DNA of 64,000 nucleotides from Bradyrhizobium hipponense (GCF_008123965.1 NZ_VSTH01000038.1:1-64000); one strand, 5' to 3'; shown: positions 26,413 to 36,638, numbered from the stretch's first letter. Notes: generated by a model from the sequence alone, not told the origin. Numbers and translations: made by a program.

Positions 26413-27213
26413 CTAGGCGGTCAGATTTGCCAGGATCTCGATATCGGTGACCGAATAGGAAAACGAGAACCGATATCCGCGCCCCACCTTCAGTGGCCCC
26501 AGCACTTCCAGCTCTTCGCCATAGGCTTCCGGAAAACTGAGCTCACCCTCGCCACTCCAGATGTTTGTGATCAGGAGGCGGTCCGAGACGCATCGCACCA
26601 GTTCATCCACGGCTGGCTTGTCGTGCATGCCCGCGGAGAGCCGCGGAAAATATCGCCGTCCCACTACCCGGCGATCGAGCAAGCCAACAAGACGGTCTAC
26701 CTTTTCACGCAAGGTGACGCGGGCTTGCACCAGCAACCGACCATGAGCGGACATGCAGGCGGCGAACCTGCTATCTTGCGAGAGTTGTGCCGAGGCCGGG
26801 CTCGGGGCGGCAAAAGTGCGGGTCTGGTGTACGGCACCGAACTTCTTTGGATATCCCTGGATCCAGCCTCTCATCAAGGCGGCATCGTTATCGGCATAAC
26901 AATATGGACACCACGCTATTCGTGCCCCCTTCCACATCGCGTCCAGGAGGACACTGAATCCGCGACTCTGGTATCTGGCAGGATCGAGATACTCATTGTT
27001 CTGCGCGGTGAACTGGTAGTCCGTGAAGAGTGCAACAGAGTGGCCCGGACATTTCGTGTCAAGCTCGACACCCGTCGGAAGAGTATGGACTGACACATCG
27101 GGGTCATTCCAGAACTCGACCGCCAGAACGTCGCCTGCAAAATGCCAGGGCGGCGAAGGGACCAATGCAGCAGCGCCCAAAGGGGACCGAGGGGCGGTGA
27201 ATCCTTTGAGCAT
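26413..27213 (-). CDS. Acetoacetate decarboxylase-family protein (copy 2)
   Basis: 266 residues, clearly homologous along its whole length to the protein of the next gene, with the same start (MLKGFT), the same WCPY and the PKK motif at 122-124 (QGYPKKFG). Both copies keep the Schiff-base Lys region, so neither looks dead; they may form a hetero-oligomer or act on different keto acids. First gene of the presumed adc-adc-poxB operon. A 13-base palindrome lies about 45 bases upstream. Confidence 0.8.
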   Translation of the reverse strand: MLKGFTAPRSPLGAAALVPSPPWHFAGDVLAVEFWNDPDVSVHTLPTGVELDTKCPGHSVALFTDYQFTAQNNEYLDPARYQSRGFSVLLDAMWKGARIAWCPYCYADNDAALMRGWIQGYPKKFGAVHQTRTFAAPSPASAQLSQDSRFAACMSAHGRLLVQARVTLREKVDRLVGLLDRRVVGRRYFPRLSAGMHDKPAVDELVRCVSDRLLITNIWSGEGELSFPEAYGEELEVLGPLKVGRGYRFSFSYSVTDIEILANLTA

Positions 27214-27258
27214 TTCCTCGTCCCCACCACCAATTGCGTATTAGCCGTTCGTCACTTC

Positions 27259-27271
27259 AACGTGCAACGTT
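27259..27271. promoter_or_regulatory. Palindrome, candidate operator for the adc-adc-poxB operon
   Basis: AACGTGCAACGTT is AACGT, a GCA spacer, ACGTT: a perfect inverted repeat centred about 50 bases before the ATG at 27213. It is the clearest palindrome in the 27214-27527 gap, which otherwise holds no gene. Function is inferred from position only. Confidence 0.35.
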
Positions 27272-27527
27272 AGTGTTGGTGTCGTTCCCAACGCTTGGAC
27301 AGACGTGCGGTGACTTGGTGGTTTGTGCACCCCCGATGTTGATGGCGAATTCGATCAGACCGAACAGCCTCACTTATCTAATCGATGCGCCGCACTCACG
27401 CTTTTGGGAAGCGGAAGGACTGCAGCGAGGTCGAAAGCTCCAAAGGCTGACGCTTTGCTACAAGCATGGGCCTCGGCGAGGGCGTATTTGTTTCTGCCGT
27501 GATCGATTACCAATGGCAGGTCCTGTA

Positions 27528-27845
27528 ATGAATGTAGAACGCCAGAATATAGGGATGATACTTCGGCTAAGGTCCTCGCTGCAGTGGTGCGTCGCGCTGG
27601 CCCTGCTGTCCGCGACGACGTCTCCCTCCTTCTCACAAGGAACATTAGAACAACGCATGGCGTGTACGCCCGACGTGTTCAGACTTTGCAGTGCATTCAT
27701 CCCCAATGCAGATGAGATAACGATTTGTCTCAGAGAGAAGAATGTCGAGCTCAGCGATGCATGCAGGGCGGCGCTCGAGGCGGGAATGAAGCAGCTTCCC
27801 AGCGCGAGCGAAAGCACCGGAGCTCGCAAACGCACCTCGAGATAG
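27528..27845 (+). CDS. Small exported Cys-containing hypothetical protein
   Basis: About 105 residues from ATG 27528; ATG 27513 and ATG 27555 are alternatives. An N-terminal signal peptide (hydrophobic LALLSATTS, cleavage near SFSQG) precedes a mature domain with four Cys (ACTPDVFRLC, then ICLRE and DACRA) spaced as in the small periplasmic helical proteins common in rhizobia, followed by a basic tail. Probably periplasmic with two disulfides. Function unknown. Confidence 0.6.
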   Translation: MNVERQNIGMILRLRSSLQWCVALALLSATTSPSFSQGTLEQRMACTPDVFRLCSAFIPNADEITICLREKNVELSDACRAALEAGMKQLPSASESTGARKRTSR

Positions 27846-27858
27846 AGGGATCGGTGAG

Positions 27859-28146
27859 ATGTCTGTTCACAAAATGAAGTTTATGCTGGTGAACGACATG
27901 GCGCCGCGCAGGCCCTCTGTCTGCACGGAGTGTTCGCGACCGCTGGAACGGGGCTACTTGCATGATCTTTCCACCTCAAAACGCTATTGCGGCATCGATT
28001 GCTACCCCCAATGGATGGTGATGAGTGGCTTTGTCGGGTTGATTGCTTCAACGAGTCCGTTCGAACTCGCTATCGCCTGGCCGAAGCTGACCGTTGATGT
28101 CGCGACAGCGCTGCTCGACAGCGCGTGGCGCGATCATGGTGGCTGA
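27859..28146 (+). CDS. Hypothetical protein with CxxC and Cys/His pairs
   Basis: 95 residues starting at ATG 27859, 13 bases after the previous stop. An N-terminal zinc-ribbon-like module (CTEC, later YCGIDCYP) precedes a hydrophobic central stretch (about 52-70). It may be a small metal-binding protein peripheral to the membrane. No known function. Confidence 0.55.
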   Translation: MSVHKMKFMLVNDMAPRRPSVCTECSRPLERGYLHDLSTSKRYCGIDCYPQWMVMSGFVGLIASTSPFELAIAWPKLTVDVATALLDSAWRDHGG

Positions 28147-28242
28147 TGCTCGAGACACATCCGCCTGTTCCAATCTTGTTTTGACAGGTGGGGGTGCTAC
28201 TGCGCGGCGCCGACAACGCTAGTTCCAGCTCTATGACAAGGC

Positions 28243-28485
28243 ATGTACCAGGTAAAGAATAATCTGAGGCTCACGCGGCAGTTGGTCGCTCATGTTTGCG
28301 CTCGGCCCGCCATTATCGTCGACCTTTGCGACGCGGCAGCGTTCATCGACATGCACGGCGACCGCACCCGGCTATGGGTCGCCGCGGAGACCGCCGTCAA
28401 GTGCGCCGATAGCAACCCCCGTCTGATCGACCAAGCCACCAGGACTCTCGAAAACACGCTCCGCCGTGAAGGCATGCTTGATTAG
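28243..28485 (+). CDS. Small hypothetical protein
   Basis: 80 residues from ATG 28243. Predicted helical and soluble, with an acidic-hydrophobic patch (VDLCDAAAFIDMHGD) and no export signal. Same strand as the two small genes before it and convergent with the DUF1275 gene. Nothing indicates a function. Confidence 0.5.
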   Translation: MYQVKNNLRLTRQLVAHVCARPAIIVDLCDAAAFIDMHGDRTRLWVAAETAVKCADSNPRLIDQATRTLENTLRREGMLD

Positions 28486-28582
28486 CAACTGGCCTCCTTT
28501 ACGGATCAGACCCGCTTAGCCGAGCGCGCTCTTGAACCGGCACCTCTCGGGGCACCGCCGCGCAGGGTCAATCGGCTTCGCC

Positions 28583-29332
28583 TCACAACGATGATTGAGC
28601 ATGATCCGCAGCCTGCTCGAACCGGGGTGACCAACAGGTGATGAGGAGCGCCGCCAGCGCAAGACCGGTGGGCAATACGAGCGACCACAGTCCGACGTGC
28701 GCCTGACACCAGGCGCCAAGGCCCGCCCCGGCAACAAAGCCCGCAATTGCTACTCCGGTTCGCCGTGCCCGCGTCACGGCCTTGGCGCGGCTATCGGGGT
28801 TCGTTCCGAGCCACACCTCACCAAGATCCAGGACCAGCCGGGTCAAGTTGGTCGTCATCACCGCAGTAGATGGCGCATCCTTCAGTGAGAGTTGCACAAG
28901 TGCGTTTTGTACGGCCATCGCGGAAACGCCGAGCATGGCAGCACCTATCATGATCGCCGCATCCGGATCAGTGAGGGAGCCAACCCCTATACAGATCGTG
29001 AGAAGGCCGGAAAGGAGAAGAAACTGCAGGAGCAGCAGTGGCCTCAGAGAAACAATCCTGGACCGATCGAGTCCGGCCGCCAGAAGTCGCGCTGCAACGA
29101 GCGCGATGACAAAAACGGGCACGGACAGCAAATGCGCCGCCGACGCGTGCTCGCCTGCGGTGGATCTTGCCGCAAGGATCACCAGATTACCGGTGACGTG
29201 GGCGATGAACAGGGTTCCCAGCCCGAGGAACCCAATCACGTCCACACTGCCTGCGATGACGCTCAGCACAAAGGTTAGCAACTTCGTGCGGAGCGGGTCG
29301 CTGACCGTCTCCACGGCCGAAGACCTTTTCAT
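28583..29332 (-). CDS. DUF1275 (YoaK-like) membrane protein
   Basis: 249 residues with about six predicted membrane segments and the DUF1275 N-terminal pattern (AGSVDVIGFLGLG, then HVTGNLV). The family is of uncertain function, possibly a transporter. ATG 29332 is preferred to the adjacent TTG 29335. It starts only 18 bases after maeA and is probably the last gene of the sdh-fumC-cobT-maeA transcript. Confidence 0.8.
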   Translation of the reverse strand: MKRSSAVETVSDPLRTKLLTFVLSVIAGSVDVIGFLGLGTLFIAHVTGNLVILAARSTAGEHASAAHLLSVPVFVIALVAARLLAAGLDRSRIVSLRPLLLLQFLLLSGLLTICIGVGSLTDPDAAIMIGAAMLGVSAMAVQNALVQLSLKDAPSTAVMTTNLTRLVLDLGEVWLGTNPDSRAKAVTRARRTGVAIAGFVAGAGLGAWCQAHVGLWSLVLPTGLALAALLITCWSPRFEQAADHAQSSL

Positions 29333-29350
29333 CAATGGTTCAAATTGTCC

Positions 29351-30994
29351 TCACTCCGGATAGACGGGGCGGTAGACACACGATCGGATCAGCGCGCCGA
29401 TATCGGCAGGCCGCGGCACTCGCGCCAAACCTTGGTCGAAAATGCAAGCGGCAACCCGCTCGGCCACGTGCAGCGAGGTGGCAAAAATCCGTTCGCGCGG
29501 CGGATAGATGAGCTCCGCTGCGAGGTTGTCCTCGCTGACCTGTTCGGCAATGGCCTGCGCGGCGGTAAGGAACATTTCGTCGGTGACCCGCTCCGCCTCC
29601 GTCGCAAAGAGCGCCATGGCCATGGCGGGGAAGATGTAGACGTTGTTGCCCTGGTTCGGCACGAATTTCCGACCGCCAATCTCGACCGGAGGAAACGGGC
29701 TGCCGCTGGCAAAAATGGCGCGCCCCCCGGACCAGCGATAGGCTTCCTCGGCCGAGCATTCGGAGCGCGAGGTCGGATTGGAATACGGAAAGATGATCGG
29801 CCGCTGATTGAGCTCGGCCATGGTTTCGACCACCTCACGGGTGAACAGCTTCGGGATTCCGCTGACCCCGATGATGCCAGTCGGCTTCAGAGCCTTGACC
29901 GCCTCGACGAACTTCGCGATCGGCTGTCGGTCTTGTGCGAACGGACGCTGAAAATCCGCGATATCCTTCCGAGAGGTGACGAGCAGGCCATTGACATCGA
30001 AGAGGGCATTGCGGCGCCTCGCTTCGTGTATATCCATGCCGGTTTCTGCCATGGCCTTGCTGATCAGCTCTGCAATTCCTGTCCCCGCCGAGCCAGCGCC
30101 GAGAAACAGGAACCGCTGATCGGTGATTTTCTGTTTTGTGATGCGCAACGAGGCCAGGATACCAGCAAGGGCCACTCCCGCAGTGCCTTGGATGTCGTCA
30201 TTGAACGTACAGATCTCGTTGCGGTACCGCTCGAGGATCGGCACCGCATTGATGTTGGCAAAATCCTCCCACTGGATGCAGCTTTTCGGGTAGAGCTGCT
30301 GCACCGCCGTCACGAACTCATCAACGAACGCCATGTATTCGCCGCCACGGACGCGGCTTTGCCGCAGTCCCAAATAGAGCGGGTCATCGAGCAGAGCCTG
30401 GTTATTCGTGCCGACGTCGATAACGACCGGCAGGCAATACTGCGGCGGCACGCCGGCACATGCCGTGCACAGCGCCAGTTTCCCGATCGGGATGCCCATG
30501 CCGCCGGCGCCGAGATCGCCCAGCCCGAGGATGCGCTCGCCGTCGGTGACGACGATGAAGCGCACGTCCTTTTCGGGCCAATTGGACAACAGCTCCTTGA
30601 CGCGACCGCGCGCGCTGATCGGCAGGTAAATGCCGCGCGGCTGGCGGAAGATATGGCCGAATTTCTGGCACGCCTCGCCGACCGTCGGCGTATACACAAT
30701 CGGCATGTAGGTCGCCGGATCCGACCTCAGAACCGCGTAAAAGAGGGTCTCATTGCGTGCCTGCAGATCCGACAATACGAGGTATTTGAGCAAATCGTTT
30801 TCGAGGCGGACGATCTCATCGTGTCGGCGCGCGACCTGCAGCTCAAGCGAAAGCATGGCCGGCGGCAACAAGCCTTCGAGACCGAAAGCACTGCGCTCTG
30901 CCTCCGTGAATGCGGTACCTTTGTTGAGACGCGCGTTGTGCAGCCGATCGTAACCGGTAAGCTGCTTCGAAGTCATTTTGGCTGGTGCGTTCAT
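29351..30994 (-). CDS. maeA: NAD-dependent malic enzyme
   Basis: 547 residues, close to E. coli MaeA. It converts malate to pyruvate and CO2 with reduction of NAD. Seen motifs: MPIVYTPTVGEAC with the catalytic Tyr, the Gly-rich GLGDLGAGGMGI followed by a Lys, the metal-binding region FNDDIQGT, and a Rossmann fold FLGAGSAGTGI. Its ATG overlaps the cobT stop by four bases, so it is translationally coupled. Together with Sdh and FumC upstream it completes succinate to pyruvate. A diverged copy of its first codons lies between fumC and cobT. Confidence 0.92.
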   Translation of the reverse strand: MNAPAKMTSKQLTGYDRLHNARLNKGTAFTEAERSAFGLEGLLPPAMLSLELQVARRHDEIVRLENDLLKYLVLSDLQARNETLFYAVLRSDPATYMPIVYTPTVGEACQKFGHIFRQPRGIYLPISARGRVKELLSNWPEKDVRFIVVTDGERILGLGDLGAGGMGIPIGKLALCTACAGVPPQYCLPVVIDVGTNNQALLDDPLYLGLRQSRVRGGEYMAFVDEFVTAVQQLYPKSCIQWEDFANINAVPILERYRNEICTFNDDIQGTAGVALAGILASLRITKQKITDQRFLFLGAGSAGTGIAELISKAMAETGMDIHEARRRNALFDVNGLLVTSRKDIADFQRPFAQDRQPIAKFVEAVKALKPTGIIGVSGIPKLFTREVVETMAELNQRPIIFPYSNPTSRSECSAEEAYRWSGGRAIFASGSPFPPVEIGGRKFVPNQGNNVYIFPAMAMALFATEAERVTDEMFLTAAQAIAEQVSEDNLAAELIYPPRERIFATSLHVAERVAACIFDQGLARVPRPADIGALIRSCVYRPVYPE

Positions 30995-31032
30995 CGTGCT
31001 TGCTCCTTTTGTACAATTTCGAAAGTGTCTGC
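30943..31032 (-). repeat. Direct repeat copy A at the cobT/maeA junction
   Basis: About 90 bases spanning the 3' end of cobT, the maeA ribosome site (AAAGGAG) and the first maeA codons. A copy with roughly 85% matching bases in its best 77 positions is at 32046-32137, downstream of fumC. The pair brackets cobT. Confidence 0.75.
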
Positions 31033-32031
31033 TGCGTGCATCCCCGAATGGATGAGCGCAGCCGCCTTGACCATGCCGGCGGCGAGTGCGGCACCGGTGC
31101 CCTCACCCTCGCCCATCCCGAGATCGAAGAGCGGTGTCAGGCCGATCTTCTCCGCGAGTTGACGATGGCCGGGCTCGGTCGCGGCGACATAGGCCAACAG
31201 GCAGTGGTCGAGAGCCGACGGATTGGCGCGATGAAGCACCGCGGCGGCCGCTGTCGCCGCAAAGCCTTCGAGGAGGATGGTAGCCTGGGTCCGCGCGGCG
31301 ATGATTGTGCCGGCGATCGCCGCGAATTCGCGCCCGCCCAAGCGTCGCAGAACCTCAAGCGGATCCTCGAGATGTCCGGAGTGCAGGGCGAGCGCGTGAT
31401 CGACAGTCTCCGCCTTCCGGCCGATCATCGCCGCATCGGCCCCTGACCCCGCGCCGACCCAGTCGGCACCGCTGCCGCCGAAGATCGCGGCCGATATCGC
31501 CGCGGCTGCAGTCGAAGCACCGACGCCGATACTCGACACTGCGATGAGATCGACGCCGTCGGTGACTGCCTCTATGCCGAATGCCATGGTTGCGGCGCAA
31601 CCTCGCTCGTCCATCGCGGCGCCCATGGTGAAATCGGCAGTCGGCAGGTCGAGAGCGAGGTCGTAGAGCTTCAGCCCGAGGCCGTGGGCGGCACAGACCT
31701 GGTTGACTCCCGCCCCGCTGGCCGTCGCAAGCTCGACAAAGCGCTGGGTAGCCTCAACCGGGCGCGGCGAGACATCGTGCCGCGCGATCCCGTGATTGCC
31801 GGCGAAGATCGCCACGACCGGGCGTCGAACAGCCGGCGGCCGACCCGTCGAGGCGGCGAGCCAGCCGGCAAGCCTTTCGATGCGGCCAAGCGATGTCTTG
31901 GGTTTTTCGATGCGGCCGAAATCGTCGCGAACGCGGGCAGCCGCGCGCTCATCCAGCGGCGGCAACCGCTCTATGAGTGCGCGAAAATCACCGAAGGGCA
32001 GTCCGGAATCAAATGACGAAAGAGTTGCCAT
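30991..32031 (-). CDS. cobT: Nicotinate-nucleotide--dimethylbenzimidazole phosphoribosyltransferase
   Basis: 346 residues. It makes alpha-ribazole phosphate for the lower ligand of cobalamin. Family motifs: KPKTSLGRIE, FAGNHGIA, the central IGVGASTAAAA, and GEGEGTGAAL near residue 317 carrying the catalytic Glu. The final 15 or so residues (ADTFEIVQKEQAR) are not typical of the family and match the tail of the neighbouring FumC, because the end lies inside a direct repeat. No other cobalamin gene is in the window, so its place between fumC and maeA is unusual and suggests insertion. Confidence 0.9.
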   Translation of the reverse strand: MATLSSFDSGLPFGDFRALIERLPPLDERAAARVRDDFGRIEKPKTSLGRIERLAGWLAASTGRPPAVRRPVVAIFAGNHGIARHDVSPRPVEATQRFVELATASGAGVNQVCAAHGLGLKLYDLALDLPTADFTMGAAMDERGCAATMAFGIEAVTDGVDLIAVSSIGVGASTAAAAISAAIFGGSGADWVGAGSGADAAMIGRKAETVDHALALHSGHLEDPLEVLRRLGGREFAAIAGTIIAARTQATILLEGFAATAAAAVLHRANPSALDHCLLAYVAATEPGHRQLAEKIGLTPLFDLGMGEGEGTGAALAAGMVKAAALIHSGMHAADTFEIVQKEQAR

Positions 32032-32045
32032 TGATCATGTCCTCT

Positions 32046-32137
32046 GCCGGTTCATGACCCGTAAGCTGCCTGGCAGTCATTTTGGCTAAGTGCGTTCATC
32101 GTGTTTGCTCCATTCGTGCGATTTCGACAGTGTCTGC
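32046..32137 (-). repeat. Direct repeat copy B: remnant of a maeA 5' end between fumC and cobT
   Basis: This copy holds the last FumC codons, a ribosome-site-like ATGGAGC, an ATG and the first codons of a maeA-like gene, but with one extra base after the third codon. Reading past the insertion gives AKMTARQLTG, against AKMTSKQLTG in the real maeA. It is non-functional as a gene start and lies directly before cobT. Confidence 0.7.
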
Positions 32138-33559
32138 GCCCCGAACGCCATGATCAGCTTTGTCTGCTACGTAGGGGCGGACCATCTTTGCCGGGTCGAC
32201 CACGCGGTCGAATGTCGCCTCGTCCACATGGCCGAGATGTAGTGCGGCCTCTTTCAGGGTCAGATCGTTCTCCGCTGCGAAATGGGCGACCGCCGAAGCC
32301 TTGTCGTAGCCGATCACCGGCGCGAGTGCCGTAACCAGCATCAGTGAGTGGTGGACGTATTCGGAGATCTTCTTGCGGTTCGGTTGCGTGCCCTCGACGA
32401 GAAATTTCCGGAAATTCGTGCACCCGTCACTGAGCAGCGTAATCGACTGGGCGATGTTGGCGATCATCACGGGCTTGTAGACGTTCATTTCGAGATAGCC
32501 TCCCGCGCCGCCAAAGCCGACCGCGATATCGTTCGCCATGACCTGCACGGCGATCATCGTCAGTGCTTCAGCCTGCGTGGGATTGACCTTTCCCGGCATA
32601 ATCGACGACCCCGGTTCGTTCTCGGGAATGAGCAACTCAGCCAAACCGGCGCGCGGGCCGCATGAGAGCAACCGGATATCGTTGCCGATCTTGTAGAGAG
32701 ACACCGCCAGGGTGCGCAGCGTCCCCGAGAGCTGCACCAGCGCGTCATGCGCACCCTGAACAGCAAATTTGTTGGGTGCGCTCACAAAGGGAAGGTTGGT
32801 GAGCCTGGCGATCTCCGCGGCGGCGGCTTCTCCGAAGCCGGGCGCGCTGTTGATCCCGGTCCCGACCGCGGTACCGCCGAGCGCGAGTCGGTAGACACCC
32901 GGCAGCGCCTGCTCGACCCGCTCCAGGTCGTCCGCCAGCATCGCGGCATAACCCGACCATTCCTGGCCGAGCGTGAGTGGCGTCGCATCCTGCATGTGGG
33001 TGCGGCCGATCTTCACGATGTCGTCCCATTCGGCGGCCTTGGCCGCAATCGCATCGCGTAGCGCGGTGACGGCAGGAATCAGTCGCTCCTTGACATTGAC
33101 GGCGGCGGCAATGTGCATCGCCGATGGAAAGGAATCGTTCGACGACTGCGACATGTTCACGTGATCGTTTGGATGAACCGGATGCTTGCTGCCGAGCTCC
33201 GTGCCGGTCAGCTGACAGCACCGGTTCGAGACCACCTCGTTGACGTTCATGTTGAACTGAGTGCCGCTGCCGGTCATCCAGACATGCAACGGAAACATGT
33301 CCTGATGTCTGCCGCCAAGGATCTCGTCACAAACGCGCGTGATTAGCGCGTAAGCTTGATCAGGGAGCCGGCCGCCCTTGTGGTTGGCCGTGGCAGCCGC
33401 GCGCTTTATGACCGCGTAGGCAGCGATCATCTCGCGCGGAATCAGGTCCCGACCGATGCTGAAGTGCTGCAGGGATCGCTGGGTCTGCGCGCCCCAGAGC
33501 TTTTCAGCTGGCACTTCGACCCGGCCCAGGCTGTCGGCCTCTGTACGAAATTCTGACAT
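32096..33559 (-). CDS. fumC: Fumarate hydratase class II
   Basis: 487 residues; typical FumC is about 460-470. It interconverts fumarate and malate without an iron-sulfur cluster. Motifs: [23 protein letters not shown] with the active-site His, and the signature [13 protein letters not shown] with the mobile loop Ser. The C-terminus carries an extra tail ending [13 protein letters not shown], similar to the CobT tail and encoded in repeat copy B. ATG 33559 lies 24 bases after the sdhB stop. Confidence 0.93.
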   Translation of the reverse strand: MSEFRTEADSLGRVEVPAEKLWGAQTQRSLQHFSIGRDLIPREMIAAYAVIKRAAATANHKGGRLPDQAYALITRVCDEILGGRHQDMFPLHVWMTGSGTQFNMNVNEVVSNRCCQLTGTELGSKHPVHPNDHVNMSQSSNDSFPSAMHIAAAVNVKERLIPAVTALRDAIAAKAAEWDDIVKIGRTHMQDATPLTLGQEWSGYAAMLADDLERVEQALPGVYRLALGGTAVGTGINSAPGFGEAAAAEIARLTNLPFVSAPNKFAVQGAHDALVQLSGTLRTLAVSLYKIGNDIRLLSCGPRAGLAELLIPENEPGSSIMPGKVNPTQAEALTMIAVQVMANDIAVGFGGAGGYLEMNVYKPVMIANIAQSITLLSDGCTNFRKFLVEGTQPNRKKISEYVHHSLMLVTALAPVIGYDKASAVAHFAAENDLTLKEAALHLGHVDEATFDRVVDPAKMVRPYVADKADHGVRGADTVEIARMEQTR

Positions 33560-33583
33560 GGTGCTCTCATCTGCTCCGTGACA

Positions 33584-34363
33584 TCAGCCGCGCTCGGAAA
33601 TCATGTGCTTGGTGTTGCCGATCGCGCGCGCGGGGTTCAGCCCTTTCGGGCACGTCTTTGTGCAGTTCATGATCGTGTGACAGCGATAGAGGCGGAACGG
33701 ATCCTCGAGGCGGTCAAGCCGCTCCCCGGTGGCCTGATCCCGGCTGTCGGCAAGCCAGCGATAGGACTGCAGCAGGATCGACGGACCGAGATACTTGTCC
33801 TGGTTCCACCAGTAGCTCGGGCACGAAGTGGAACAGCAGAAGCAGAGAATGCACTCCCACATGCCGTCGAGTTTGGCTCGTTCCTCGGGGGATTGCCGGC
33901 GCTCGCGATCCGGCGGCGGTTGATCTGACTGCAGCCAAGGCTCGATCAACGCGTACTGCGCGTACAATCCGGTCAAGTCAGGAATGAGATCCTTCAAGAC
34001 GGGCAGATGCGGAAGCGGCGTGATCCGGCTCGTGCCTGTCTTCAGGCTGTCGATCGGCGTCAGACAGGCCAGCGTATTGTGTCCGTCGATGTTCATCGCA
34101 CAAGAGCCACACACGCCTTCACGGCAGGACCGCCGGTACGACAGTGATGGATCGATCTGATCATTGATCTTGACGAGCGCATCGAGAACCATTGGTCCGC
34201 AATGATCGAGGTCAATCTCGTATGTATCCAAGGTTGGATTCGCTTGCTTGTCCGGATCCCAGCGATAGATCCGGAAGCTCTTGACCCGCGCGCCATTGTT
34301 CGGTGTCGGCCAGCGTTTGCCGTTTCCGACTTTGGAATTCGCTGGAAGTGTGAACTCCGACAT
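33584..34363 (-). CDS. sdhB: Succinate dehydrogenase iron-sulfur subunit
   Basis: 259 residues. The [2Fe-2S] ligands are Cys80, Cys85, Cys88 and Cys100 ([10 protein letters not shown]). The [4Fe-4S]/[3Fe-4S] ligands lie in [11 protein letters not shown] (171-181) and Cys228/234/238 (NCTKTCPKG). It carries electrons from SdhA flavin to quinone at the SdhCD interface. ATG 34363. It lies between sdhA and fumC in the same transcript. Confidence 0.95.
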   Translation of the reverse strand: MSEFTLPANSKVGNGKRWPTPNNGARVKSFRIYRWDPDKQANPTLDTYEIDLDHCGPMVLDALVKINDQIDPSLSYRRSCREGVCGSCAMNIDGHNTLACLTPIDSLKTGTSRITPLPHLPVLKDLIPDLTGLYAQYALIEPWLQSDQPPPDRERRQSPEERAKLDGMWECILCFCCSTSCPSYWWNQDKYLGPSILLQSYRWLADSRDQATGERLDRLEDPFRLYRCHTIMNCTKTCPKGLNPARAIGNTKHMISERG

Positions 34364-34417
34364 TTCGGGACTCTCCTGGTTTGATGATGACTCGCTGCTA
34401 TCGATGAACCCGACGCG

Positions 34418-36211
34418 CTAATGAGTGCGCTCTGCCGGCGGAAAGCTTTCCACTTCGTTGGAGCGCGTTTCCAGACGCACCGGGCGATAGTCGAAGGTGA
34501 CCTTCCAGTCTGCATCTTTCCGGGCGACGGTGTGCTTGAGCCAATTCTTGTCATCGCGCTGCGGATAGTCATCACGCGCGTGTGCTCCTCGCGATTCCGT
34601 GCGGGCCACGGCGGAATGAGCAATCACGACCGCCTGCTCGGACAGATTTGCGAGCTCAAGGGCCGAGACCAACGCGACGTTCCACTTCAGCGAGGAGTCA
34701 TCGACCGTAACGCGCTCCAGGGGATCGCGCAGGTCGTTCAGCTTCTTCATTCCCTCCTGCAAGGTGTCTTCACGACGAAATACGCCAAAGCCCGATTGCA
34801 TTGCTTCCTGCATCAGCGGACGGATCTCACCGGGCTTGTTGCCGCCCTTGCTATGGCGGGTCCGGTCGAAACGAGCCAACGCGGCCTCCTGCGAGTGACC
34901 ATTCACCTCACGCGCACGAGTTCCCGGCTTGATCAACTCGGCCGCGCGCAACGCTGCCGCCCGCCCGAAGACAATAAGATCGAGCAAGCTGTTGGTGCCT
35001 AGCCGGTTGGCGCCATGCACCGAAACACATGCCGCTTCACCGATCGCCATCAGTCCCGGCACGACTGTCTCTGTGCTGTCCTTTGTCGGATGAACGACTT
35101 CAGCCTTGATGTTCGTCGGAATGCCGCCCATGACGTAATGCACCGTCGGAATAACGGGAATTGGCTCCTTATGCGCGTCAACGCCGGCGAACGTACGCGC
35201 TGACTGGACAATGCCGGGCAGACGCGCGTCGAGCACATCCGCGGGGATATGTTCGAGGTGAAGATGGATGTGATCCTTTTTCTCACCGACCCCGCGGCCT
35301 TCTCGGATCTCGACAGCTTCGGCCCGGCTGACGACATCGCGTGATGACAAATCCTTCTCTCGCGGCGCATATTTAGGCATGAACCGCTCGCCCTCGCTGT
35401 TGGTCAGATAGCCGCCCTCGCCACGGGCGCCTTCGGTAATCAAAACGCCCGCGCCGTAGACGCCGGTGGGATGGAATTGAATGAATTCCATGTCCTGCAG
35501 CGGCAGGCCGGCGCGCAGCACCATCGCGCTTCCGTCACCGGTGCAGGTGTGCGCCGAGGTGCAGGACTGGTAGACGCGGCCGCACCCGCCTGTCGCGATG
35601 ACCGTCATGTTGGCGCGGAAACGATGGATCGATCCGTCTTCAAGACACAAGGCGAGCAGACCACGGCAGAAACCGTCGTCGTCCATCAGCAGGTCGAGTG
35701 CAAAATACTCAATGAAGAATCGGGCTTTGTGCTTCAGGCACTGTTGGTAGAGCGTGTGCAGGATGGCGTGGCCGGTGCGATCAGCCGCGGCGCAGGCCCG
35801 GTAAGCCATGTCGCCCTTGGCATAGTCCGTCGTGTGCCCGCCGAAGCGCCGCTGGTAGATTTTACCGGCATCGGTTCGACTGAACGGCACCCCCAGATGC
35901 TCAAGCTCGACGACAGCGTCTACCGCCTCACGACACATGTACGCGATCGCGTCCTGGTCGCCGAGCCAGTCGGACCCCCTCACCGTGTCGAACATGTGCC
36001 AGCGCCAGTCGTCGTTTTCGATATTTCCCAGGGCAGCGCTGACACCACCTTGCGCCGCGACGGTATGGCTGCGGGTGGGAAAGACCTTGGTGATGCAGGC
36101 TGTGTTCAAACCGGCCGCGACCATCCCGAGTGTGGCCCGGAGTCCGGCGCCGCCGGCACCGAGGACGATCACGTCGAAAGAGTGGTCAACGATTTCGTAG
36201 GCGTTTGGCAT
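34418..36211 (-). CDS. sdhA: Succinate dehydrogenase flavoprotein subunit
   Basis: 597 residues. The FAD dinucleotide fold GAGGAG is at 18-23 and the covalent flavin-attachment His is in [10 protein letters not shown] (His49). HPTGVYGAG and the active-site Arg region (ARGEGGYL) are present, as are the C-terminal [14 protein letters not shown] motif and the usual Arg-rich end. It oxidises succinate to fumarate on the cytoplasmic face of the membrane. ATG 36211 lies 10 bases after sdhD. Confidence 0.95.
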   Translation of the reverse strand: MPNAYEIVDHSFDVIVLGAGGAGLRATLGMVAAGLNTACITKVFPTRSHTVAAQGGVSAALGNIENDDWRWHMFDTVRGSDWLGDQDAIAYMCREAVDAVVELEHLGVPFSRTDAGKIYQRRFGGHTTDYAKGDMAYRACAAADRTGHAILHTLYQQCLKHKARFFIEYFALDLLMDDDGFCRGLLALCLEDGSIHRFRANMTVIATGGCGRVYQSCTSAHTCTGDGSAMVLRAGLPLQDMEFIQFHPTGVYGAGVLITEGARGEGGYLTNSEGERFMPKYAPREKDLSSRDVVSRAEAVEIREGRGVGEKKDHIHLHLEHIPADVLDARLPGIVQSARTFAGVDAHKEPIPVIPTVHYVMGGIPTNIKAEVVHPTKDSTETVVPGLMAIGEAACVSVHGANRLGTNSLLDLIVFGRAAALRAAELIKPGTRAREVNGHSQEAALARFDRTRHSKGGNKPGEIRPLMQEAMQSGFGVFRREDTLQEGMKKLNDLRDPLERVTVDDSSLKWNVALVSALELANLSEQAVVIAHSAVARTESRGAHARDDYPQRDDKNWLKHTVARKDADWKVTFDYRPVRLETRSNEVESFPPAERTH

Positions 36212-36221
36212 TCTGGTCTCC

Positions 36222-36638
36222 TTAGTGGCCGAGAAAGAGCTTGAGGACAGCGAGCACGCCGGCGCCTGCGAGGATCACCGCAACTGCCCGAAAGAGAAGT
36301 TCGGCTGCCAGCAGCCGGGCGCGTGTGTGCACGTAATCGAGAATGACCGAGCGTACGCCGATCAGCGCATGCGTGATCCCGGCAAGAACGACGAGGATCA
36401 CGAGCAGGGCTGGTACAGGCAAGGAAAGCCAGTCGGCGGCCGTCTTCCGGTCCGAGGTCGCGAGTGACAGGATCGACACTGCGAAATAGACGCTCAGCGG
36501 GATCAGCGCGATGGCCGTCAAGCGCTGCAATCGCCATTCGCGCAGTCCGTCGCGCGCGCTGCCGAACTGGCGGACGCGCCGAGGCACCACCTCGTCGCGC
36601 AGCGCCGTCTTGTCCGATAGAGAGGAAGTCTTTGTCAT
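36222..36638 (-). CDS. sdhD: Succinate dehydrogenase membrane anchor subunit D
   Basis: 138 residues with three membrane segments (about 40-58, 68-90, 107-130) and the conserved [14 protein letters not shown] at the start of the first. This subunit helps bind heme b and ubiquinone. The His in [16 protein letters not shown] matches the SdhD heme/quinone region. The N-terminal basic tail is longer than usual. It starts at ATG 36638, 9 bases after sdhC. Confidence 0.88.
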   Translation of the reverse strand: MTKTSSLSDKTALRDEVVPRRVRQFGSARDGLREWRLQRLTAIALIPLSVYFAVSILSLATSDRKTAADWLSLPVPALLVILVVLAGITHALIGVRSVILDYVHTRARLLAAELLFRAVAVILAGAGVLAVLKLFLGH

